Below, piece by piece: positions 1 through 5,133 of a stretch of 5,133 nt of DNA. Each line of letters opens with the position of its first letter. Positions within the stretch are counted from its first letter, which is position 1. The stretch comes from Actinomycetes bacterium (GTDB lineage Bacteria; Actinomycetota; Acidimicrobiia; Acidimicrobiales; RAAP-2): assembly GCA_021787255.1 (NCBI GenBank), contig JAJYMD010000221.1:1-5133 (forward strand). The letters are read 5' to 3'. The translations under genes were made by a program, and so were the position numbers. The notes under the pieces were generated by a model. The model was not told the origin of the DNA. It was given only the letters and a program-made list of their open reading frames with translations, and searched no databases.

Positions 1-597
1 CCAGAACGCAGCCGTGGCATGCATCCCCGCGGACGTCGGGACGTCAGGCGCGAACCTGGCGAATCGCTCGGTCGCCTCGTCGAAGAACGACGCCACGATG
101 ACGTCGTCATGGCGTCCGTGCTCGGCGAGCAGCGCAGCGAGCAGCCGTTCGTAGGGCTCGACGGCCGGTGCCGTTTGCTTCAAATCGAGGTTCAGCACCA
201 CCCCCGGGCACAGCTCGAGCACCTCGCGCAGCGTCGGGACCCGGAAGTCGGGGTCCTCGGGCGCGCGACCCCTGAGGGGGTAGTCGGAGGGCGCGAGGTC
301 GTGCCTCGCGTCGGCGCCCGGCACGAACCAGTACGCGTTGTCGAGCCTCCGGAGCTCCTCCAAGGTCAGCAAGGCGATCGCGCCGGTGCCGTTGGTCGTG
401 CGGTCGACCGTCGCATCGTGGCACACGACGAGCTCGCCGTCGGCGGTCGCATGCACGTCGAGCTCGATGCCGGTCGCCCCCGCGGCGAGCGCGCAGCGGA
501 TCGCGTGCAGCGTCGAGGAGGGTTGCTCCCGCGCCCCGCCCTGGTGCGCGTAGGCGAGGACCCGCCGCTCGAGCCACGGGTTCTGCGCGAGGGTCAT
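1..597 (-). CDS. Glycerophosphodiester phosphodiesterase (GDPD), 5' part, runs off left edge
   Basis: The reading frame is open from the ATG at 597-595 to the window edge, giving 199 residues of a protein whose C-terminus lies outside. GDPD enzymes hydrolyse glycerophosphodiesters to sn-glycerol 3-phosphate plus an alcohol, using a metal-dependent TIM barrel. The N-terminal signature is clear: AYAHQGGARE at residues 15-24 (His18 at the catalytic position), GIELDVHATADG at 43-54 (Glu45 and Asp47, metal ligands), CHDATVDRTTNGTG at 59-72 (His60, second catalytic His), then TLEELRRLDNAYW at 78-90, VPTLREVLEL at 120-129 and LNLDLK at 135-140, the equivalent of the usual IELK strand. The common HRG and PENT motifs read HQG and PSST here. 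The stretch YPLRGRAPEDPDF at 106-118 is an insertion relative to short GDPDs and recalls the cytoplasmic actinobacterial UgpQ2-like subgroup. No signal peptide is visible, so a cytoplasmic location is likely. No good Shine-Dalgarno precedes the ATG. The gene diverges from the plus-strand unit at 721. The family call is firm; the exact substrate is not known. Confidence 0.93.
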   Translation of the reverse strand, partial: MTLAQNPWLERRVLAYAHQGGAREQPSSTLHAIRCALAAGATGIELDVHATADGELVVCHDATVDRTTNGTGAIALLTLEELRRLDNAYWFVPGADARHDLAPSDYPLRGRAPEDPDFRVPTLREVLELCPGVVLNLDLKQTAPAVEPYERLLAALLAEHGRHDDVIVASFFDEATERFARFAPDVPTSAGMHATAAFW

Positions 598-648
598 GGC
601 GCTGGTCCGTCCGGGGCTCTCGGGCCCTCCTGGGTCCCCACGGGAGCG

Positions 649-654
649 AGAATA
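649..654 (-). promoter_or_regulatory. Possible -10 hexamer (TATTCT on minus strand) for the GDPD gene
   Basis: On the minus strand this reads TATTCT, a TAnnnT-type -10 element in otherwise G/C-only sequence. It lies 51 bp upstream of the ATG at 597. No recognisable -35 hexamer occurs at 16-18 bp spacing; the nearest TTGACA-like match (TGGACG, 673-668) is only 13 bp away. It is a weak suggestion based on one hexamer. Confidence 0.2.
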
Positions 655-705
655 CGCAGACCGGGCGCGTCCAGGTGCCGGTGCCGCCCCGGGCGGCCGC
701 GCCGG

Positions 706-711
706 TAACCT
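706..711 (+). promoter_or_regulatory. Possible -10 hexamer (TAACCT) for a leaderless transcript starting at 721
   Basis: TAACCT fits the actinobacterial TAnnnT -10 consensus and sits 9 bases before the GTG at 721. The TAA inside it is also the in-frame stop that rules out any start further upstream. No Shine-Dalgarno lies between it and the GTG. Together these fit a leaderless mRNA beginning at or just before the GTG. No convincing -35 box is present (GTGCCG at 681-686, 19-bp spacer, is poor). Confidence 0.25.
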
Positions 712-720
712 CGGGTCGCC

Positions 721-1347
721 GTGCTCGACCATCTCCTCGTCGACTTCATCGCTGCAGTGCAGGACGCGTTCGACCGGGCGCTTCTCGAGCGCCAGGCCAT
801 CGAGGAGCGGTTCCAGGTCGACGTCTTCCTCGGTGACGTCTCCTTCGAGACGAGCTACAGCCTCCCAGGCGAGGGCCAGCCTCCCCGGGTGCGCGTCGAC
901 ATCTCGATCGACTGGCCGACCTGGAGCCAGACCGCCTACCGCAGCTGGTCGATCGGCGAGACGCCCGCCGAGATGCCCGAGGCCGTCCTCGAGGTCTCGA
1001 TGCGCATCCAGCGTCTGGCCGAGATGCCCTCGGCAGAGCGCGTGCTCTCGGTGCTCCCGCCCGCGAGCCCCCCGATCGGCCGCGACCCGCTCGTCCGGAC
1101 GGCGACGACCGTCGAGGAGGTCCACGCCGATCCCTCGGCGGACGGGCCCGGCGACGAGCCCTCGGTGCACTGGGCCGTCGAGGGGAGCTACGAGGGCGTG
1201 ATCCGGTTCGAGGAGGCACAGCTCGAGGACCCCGAGTCGCTCGGGCCGATCGCCGATGCGCTCACCGGCTGGGTCTCCTCCACGCTCGTGCGCATGGCCG
1301 ACCTGCCGCTCTCCTTCCACCCGCCGGACCCCGCCGGCGCGACGTGA
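721..1347 (+). CDS. Hypothetical protein, 208 residues, coupled to downstream lipoprotein
   Basis: I do not recognise this protein. It starts at GTG 721: an in-frame stop at 706-708 leaves no earlier start, and GC-rich third positions hold through the frame. The protein has no cysteine, no signal peptide and no membrane segment, and is visibly rich in Asp and Glu, so it is probably a soluble cytoplasmic protein. The N-terminus (about residues 1-32) looks like an amphipathic helix with acidic and hydrophobic faces. It is followed by strand-like segments at about 33-48 and a polar/hydrophobic alternation RVRVDISIDWPTW at 56-68, a Trp-rich patch near 65-76, a proline- and acid-rich linker at about 115-150, and a final helix near 176-196. 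Its TGA overlaps the GTG of the lipoprotein gene by 4 bases (GTGA, 1344-1347), so the two are almost certainly cotranslated. That pairing is the only functional hint; an envelope-related role would be a guess. Confidence 0.8.
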   Translation: MLDHLLVDFIAAVQDAFDRALLERQAIEERFQVDVFLGDVSFETSYSLPGEGQPPRVRVDISIDWPTWSQTAYRSWSIGETPAEMPEAVLEVSMRIQRLAEMPSAERVLSVLPPASPPIGRDPLVRTATTVEEVHADPSADGPGDEPSVHWAVEGSYEGVIRFEEAQLEDPESLGPIADALTGWVSSTLVRMADLPLSFHPPDPAGAT

Positions 1348-1868
1348 CCCGCGCCCGCCGCCGCCTCCTCGGCGCGGCGGCCCTCGGGGCGTGCGGGCTC
1401 GTGCTGGCCGCGTGCTCGAGCGGCATCACAGCCGCCTCGTTCACGACCACGCCGACGACCGTCCAGGGCGTGACACTGTCGACCGAGCGCTCGCCGGCCG
1501 GGCGCATCCTCGCGACGCCGTCGGGCCGCACGCTGTACGACTTCACGCCCGACACGCCGACATCGAGCCGGTGCACGAGCGGGCTGTGCGTCAGGCTGTG
1601 GCCCCCGCTCCTCACGACGACCACGACCCCGAGGGTCGGCAAAGGGCTCGAGCCGTCCCTCGTCGGCACGATCCGCCGGCCGAACGGCCAGCTCCAGATC
1701 ACCTATGGAGGCCACCCGCTGTACACGTGGGAGGGCGACACATCTCCAGGCATGATCACTGGCCAGGCGATCCTGAACGTCGGGGGCTACTGGTACGTGA
1801 TCTCGCCGACGGGCAGGCAGATCACGACGCCCTTCCGGGTGACACGCTCGGCGGTCCGCCGGCGATGA
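1344..1868 (+). CDS. Lipoprotein with secreted repeats (Lipoprotein_15 / PF03640-like, COG4315)
   Basis: A 174-residue predicted lipoprotein. The N-terminus has Arg residues at 3 and 5-7, a hydrophobic stretch at 8-22 and a lipobox LAAC at 21-24, making Cys24 the likely lipidated residue. A Thr/Ser-rich spacer follows (25-39). The body shows two copies of the 'secreted repeat of unknown function': repeat one has GRTLYDFTPDT at 61-71, a Cys77/Cys82 pair and LWPPLL at 85-90; repeat two has GQLQITYGGHPLYTWEGD at 115-132 followed by GQ at 140-141 and GGYWYVISPTG at 147-157. The LY-x-F/W, C-x4-C, WPP and TY-x-G-x-PLY pattern is characteristic of the family, whose members are exported and lack an assigned biochemical activity. 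The GTG start overlaps the stop of the preceding gene by 4 bases and has no Shine-Dalgarno of its own, so translation probably depends on coupling. The basic C-terminus (RSAVRRR) is unusual but open to no clear reading. Length is normal for a two-repeat member. Confidence 0.9.
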   Translation: MTRARRRLLGAAALGACGLVLAACSSGITAASFTTTPTTVQGVTLSTERSPAGRILATPSGRTLYDFTPDTPTSSRCTSGLCVRLWPPLLTTTTTPRVGKGLEPSLVGTIRRPNGQLQITYGGHPLYTWEGDTSPGMITGQAILNVGGYWYVISPTGRQITTPFRVTRSAVRRR

Positions 1869-1890
1869 GCTCCGGTCTTCGCCCGGGCCT
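1869..1890. other. Convergent intergenic gap, 22 bp
   Basis: The plus-strand lipoprotein and the minus-strand mutase end facing each other with 22 bases between stops. It contains the perfect 8-base palindrome GCCCGGGC (1881-1888), but I find no stem with a loop and U-tract that would make a convincing intrinsic terminator. Termination for both units is therefore either factor-dependent or inside the neighbouring coding sequence. Confidence 0.4.
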
Positions 1891-3615
1891 TCAGCCTCCG
1901 AGCAGCGCTCCCAGCGCGGCACCGATCGCGTCGAGCTCGACCGAGGCGGCCTCGAGGGACCTGGCGAGGCCGTCGCCGCCGACCGGGCGGACGACCTCGA
2001 CGTAGCCCTTCAGCTTCGGCTCGGTCCCGCTCGGGCGAACGAGGACACGGGCACCGCCGGCGAGCCAGAAGCCGACCACGTCGGCCGGCGGGAGGGCCGG
2101 CAGCCCTTGCTGCCACACGCCGCCCCCGGAGAGGTCGAGCGAGCGGACGACCTCGAGCCCTGCGATCCCGGCCGGCGGCGACGCTCGCAGGCGCGCCATC
2201 CGCTCCCCGGGGTCGCGCGTGGCGATCGAGTGCTGCGCCGTGAGGTGGACCCCGTAGCGTCGCATGAGCGAGCCGAGGCGCTCTTCGATCGTCGACCCGC
2301 GTGCCCGCAGGTCGCCGGCGAGCGCGAGGAACGCGAGCCCGGCGCCGATCCCGTCCTTGTCGCGCACGGCGTCGCCCACCGCGTACCCGAGCGCCTCCTC
2401 GTAGCCGAACACGAGGCGGCTGCCTTCGACCGCGTCCACGGCGCGCACGACCCACTTGAAGCCGGTGAGCGTCGCGACGAACGGCACCTCAGCGTCTGCG
2501 GCGATCTTCCCGAGCATGCTCGACGAGACGATCGAGGCGGCGACGAGCGGACGCGCCCCGGCGTCGCCCGGCGGGCGCCACCCCTCTGCCACGCGGTCGA
2601 GGACGAAGGCGCCGAGCAGCACGCCGACCTCGTCGCCGGTCAGCCGCCGCCACCCCGACGCGGCCGCCGCATCGGGAACGGCGACGGCGAGCCGGTCCCC
2701 GTCCGGGTCGTTCGCGAGGACCAGGTCCGCGCCGAGCGCCCTGGCATCCTGGAAGGCGAGGTCGAGCGCCCCGGGCTCTTCGGGGTTCGGGGAGGCGACC
2801 GTCGGGAAGTCGGGGTCAGGAGCAGCCTGCGCGGCGACCACCGAAGGCGGCGCGTGCCCGGCGAGGCGAAGCGCGTCGCAGAAGAGCGCACCGGCCACGC
2901 CGTGCATCGGCGTGTAGACGATCGAGAGCGGCTGCGCCGGGGGGCGAGCGTCGGGGACCGCTGCGACGACGCAGCGCAGGTAGGCCTCGGACAGCTCGCC
3001 TCGGTGGCGCACGACGAGCGGGCCGCAGGGATCCCCGAGCGGCACCGAGGAGAGCGGGCCGACCTGGTCGATGAGCGACTCGATCTCTGCGTCCACCGGC
3101 GGCACGATCTGGGCCCCGTCGCCGAGGTAGAGCTTGTAGCCGTTGTCGGCGGGGGGGTTGTGGCTCGCGGTGATCATGACCCCTGCGGCAGCTCCGAGGT
3201 GGCGGACGGCGAACGCGAGCAGCGGCGTGGGCCCGCGGTCCTCGAGGCGGTGGACGAGGAGGCCGTGGCCGGCGAGCACGGAGGTGGCCTCGTCGGCGAG
3301 CTCGCTCGACCTGTGCCGCGCGTCGCAACCCACGACCACGCCGGCGCGCCGAGCCTCCGGCACGTGCGCGTCGAGCCAGCAGGCGAGCGCCGCGGTCGTC
3401 TGGCGGACCACCGCGCGGTTCATGCGGTTGGGCCCCGCACCGAGCGCGCCGCGCAGCCCTGCGGTGCCGAAGCGGAGCCGGCCCGCGAAACGGTCGGCGA
3501 GCTCAGCGCGCGACGCGTCGGTGCCCTCGGCGAGCAGCCGCTCGATCTCGGCGCGGTCTGCGGCGTCGGGATCCTGGGCAGCCCACTCGCGCGCCGCGCC
3601 GAAGAGGTCGGTCAC
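1891..3615 (-). CDS. Phospho-sugar mutase of the PGM2/PmmB type (phosphohexo-/phosphopentomutase)
   Basis: A full-length 574-residue alpha-D-phosphohexomutase, which moves a phosphoryl group between C1 and C5/C6 of sugar phosphates through a phosphoserine. All four active-site loops are present: TASHNPPADNGYKLY at 149-163 with phosphoserine Ser151; the metal loop DPDGDR at 303-308 (Asp303, Asp305, Asp307); the sugar-specificity segments TLTGFKWV at 382-389 and GYEEALG at 404-410; and the phosphate-binding loop RPSGTEPK at 527-534. The N-terminal FGTAGLRG at 49-56 is also typical. The GFKW plus GYEEALG combination, DGAQI (166-170) and the extra N-terminal region place it with PGM2/PmmB-type enzymes rather than with bacterial GlmM or short ManB. 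Human PGM2 is a phosphopentomutase and mycobacterial PmmB is annotated as a phosphomannomutase, so substrate cannot be read from sequence. The GTG start follows a good Shine-Dalgarno. It lies 57 bp after the aldehyde dehydrogenase-like gene and is probably the last visible gene of that operon. Confidence 0.95.
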   Translation of the reverse strand: MTDLFGAAREWAAQDPDAADRAEIERLLAEGTDASRAELADRFAGRLRFGTAGLRGALGAGPNRMNRAVVRQTTAALACWLDAHVPEARRAGVVVGCDARHRSSELADEATSVLAGHGLLVHRLEDRGPTPLLAFAVRHLGAAAGVMITASHNPPADNGYKLYLGDGAQIVPPVDAEIESLIDQVGPLSSVPLGDPCGPLVVRHRGELSEAYLRCVVAAVPDARPPAQPLSIVYTPMHGVAGALFCDALRLAGHAPPSVVAAQAAPDPDFPTVASPNPEEPGALDLAFQDARALGADLVLANDPDGDRLAVAVPDAAAASGWRRLTGDEVGVLLGAFVLDRVAEGWRPPGDAGARPLVAASIVSSSMLGKIAADAEVPFVATLTGFKWVVRAVDAVEGSRLVFGYEEALGYAVGDAVRDKDGIGAGLAFLALAGDLRARGSTIEERLGSLMRRYGVHLTAQHSIATRDPGERMARLRASPPAGIAGLEVVRSLDLSGGGVWQQGLPALPPADVVGFWLAGGARVLVRPSGTEPKLKGYVEVVRPVGGDGLARSLEAASVELDAIGAALGALLGG

Positions 3616-3621
3616 CGCCGG

Positions 3622-3629
3622 CCCACCTC
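3622..3629 (-). promoter_or_regulatory. Ribosome binding site of the mutase gene
   Basis: The minus strand reads GAGGTGGG, ending 6 bases before the GTG at 3615-3613. It is the only strong Shine-Dalgarno in the 57-bp gap and supports the GTG start, giving the N-terminus MTDLFGAARE expected for this subfamily. Confidence 0.6.
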
Positions 3630-3672
3630 GTAGGCCGGGTCGATCGCGCCCGTCACGGTCCTCACGGCGCGC

Positions 3673-4531
3673 TCAGGTCCCCACCGGGTGCCAGACCGTC
3701 TTGATCTCGACGAACGCGCGTAGACGCCGAAGCGACGGGGTGGCGACGAAGTCCTCGTCGAAGGCGGCCACCCGCTTCAGGTTGCCCGCGGCCAGGCGCT
3801 CGAGCTCGGCTCTGCTCGGTGCGTGCGCGCCGGTCACGTCGATGCCGTCGACGTCCATGTGAGCGGCCAGCACCGGCGCAAGCTCGGAGGTCCTGCCGGT
3901 CAGCACGTTCACGACGCCCGCCGGCACGTCCGCGACCGCGAGTACCTCGGCGAAGCTGACCGCAGGCAGTGGACGCCCCTCGCTCGCGACGCACACCACG
4001 GTGTTGCCGGTCACCACCACCGGGGCGAGGACGCTCACCAGCCCGAGCAGGCTGGAGGACTGCGGGGCGAGGACGGCGACCACGCCGGTCGGCTCGGGCA
4101 CCGAGAAGTTGAAGTACGGGCCCGCCACCGGGTTGGACGCCCCGAGCACCTGGGCGAGCTTGTCCGACCAACCCGCGTACCAGACGAGCCGGTCCACCGA
4201 CGCGCCGACCAGACGGCGCGCGGCGCCCGGGCCCACGCCCTCGGCGGCAGCGACCTCCTCTGCGAACTGCGCCCGGCGGCCCTCGAGCATCTCGGCGACG
4301 CGGTAGAGCACCTGGCCGCGCTGGTAGGCGGTCGCTGCTTCCCACGAGCCGAGCGCTCGACGGGCGGCGACCACCGCGTCGCGCGCGTCCTTTCGCGACG
4401 CGAGGGAGGCGTTCGCGAGCAGGGAACCGTCCGCGGCGCGCACCGGGTACGAACGGCCGGACTCCGAGCGCGGAAACCCGCCGCCGACGAACAGCTTGTA
4501 GGTCTTGCGGACCGCCACGCGCGTCGTCGGG

Positions 4532-4539
<8 letters not shown>
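3673..4539 (-). CDS. Catalytically dead aldehyde dehydrogenase-like protein (ALDH16 C-terminal-domain-like)
   Basis: A 288-residue protein that follows the NAD-binding half of an aldehyde dehydrogenase but lacks the catalytic machinery. Recognisable parts are KTYKLFVGG at 12-20 (the ALDH N-terminal strand), the helical region at 49-110, EPTGVVAVLAP at 149-159, GNTVV at 178-182, DVPAGVVNVLTG at 204-215 and DVTGA at 234-238. The usual P-W-N-F reads PQSS (159-162), so the oxyanion Asn is absent; the K-P-(A/S)-E motif reads VASE (184-187), so the NAD-contacting Lys is absent; the E-L-G-G-K motif is replaced near 250-256; and the chain ends without a Cys-bearing catalytic domain. It closes with LRAFVEIKTVW at 273-283, the strand normally found at the very end of complete aldehyde dehydrogenases. 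The frame stays open upstream to 4926, but that region is coding in the neighbouring frame. The ATG at 4539 is preceded by GGAGG and overlaps the upstream stop by 8 bases. It is likely a partner subunit of the upstream dehydrogenase. A decayed paralogue is less likely because the frame is intact and ALDH hallmarks remain. Confidence 0.88.

Positions 4540-5133
<594 letters not shown>

Larger units (their letters stand above)
598..720. other. Divergent intergenic region, 123 bp
   Basis: This gap separates the minus-strand GDPD start from the plus-strand GTG at 721, so it should hold promoters for both directions. It is very GC-rich (for example the G/C block around 684-704). The only AT-containing patches are near 649-654 and 706-711, and both can be read as -10-like hexamers. 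I see no convincing -35 box, operator palindrome or terminator. Confidence 0.5.

Noticed and set aside
19..708. A 229-codon plus-strand open frame opposite the GDPD gene
   Set aside because: The minus-strand frame has clear GDPD catalytic motifs; the plus-strand translation is Arg-rich with no recognisable domain.
1881..1888. GCCCGGGC palindrome as a bidirectional terminator between convergent genes
   Set aside because: It has no loop and no T-tract on either side; an 8-base palindrome is common by chance at this GC content.
2107..3633. A 508-codon open frame on the plus strand opposite the mutase gene
   Set aside because: It is antisense to a gene with every phosphohexomutase motif, its translation is Arg/Glu/Gly/Val-rich low-complexity without domain signatures, and long antisense frames are expected at this GC content.

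Overview
The window is GC-rich (roughly 70% by eye), densely coded, uses GTG as well as ATG starts, and has overlapping start/stop junctions. This fits a high-GC actinobacterium. The glycerophosphodiesterase subtype, the lipoprotein family and the mutase subtype also point that way, but the sequence does not fix the lineage further. No RNA gene, insertion sequence, CRISPR array or phage feature was seen.

Layout from left to right. (1) Positions 1-597, minus strand: the first 199 residues of a glycerophosphodiester phosphodiesterase that runs off the left edge. (2) Positions 598-720: a 123-bp divergent intergenic region with weak promoter-like hexamers. (3) Positions 721-1868, plus strand: a two-gene unit joined by a 4-base GTGA overlap, made of an unrecognised cysteine-free 208-residue protein and a lipoprotein with the 'secreted repeat' (Lipoprotein_15, PF03640) fold. 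(4) Positions 1869-1890: a 22-bp convergent gap. (5) Positions 1891-5133, minus strand: a probable operon, transcribed right to left. It contains the C-terminal part of a catalytic aldehyde dehydrogenase (open at the right edge), a 288-residue catalytically dead aldehyde dehydrogenase-like protein overlapping it by 8 bases, and, 57 bp further on, a 574-residue alpha-D-phosphohexomutase of the PGM2/PmmB subgroup.

The minus-strand operon is the most interesting part. The catalytic dehydrogenase stops short of the usual aldehyde dehydrogenase C-terminal strand (Y-x-E-x-K-T-V-W type). That motif appears instead at the end of the next gene, which keeps the NAD-domain outline but has lost the catalytic Asn, Lys, Glu and Cys. 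The simplest reading is a two-gene version of ALDH16, whose single-chain members carry an extra non-catalytic Rossmann-like domain after the catalytic one. A PGM2-type mutase (human PGM2 is a phosphopentomutase) next to it suggests a role in (deoxy)nucleoside sugar salvage: the mutase would convert (deoxy)ribose-1-phosphate to the 5-phosphate, an aldolase such as DeoC (predicted outside the window, not seen) would release acetaldehyde, and the dehydrogenase pair would oxidise it. The pathway is inference; the domain and motif observations are read directly from the translations.
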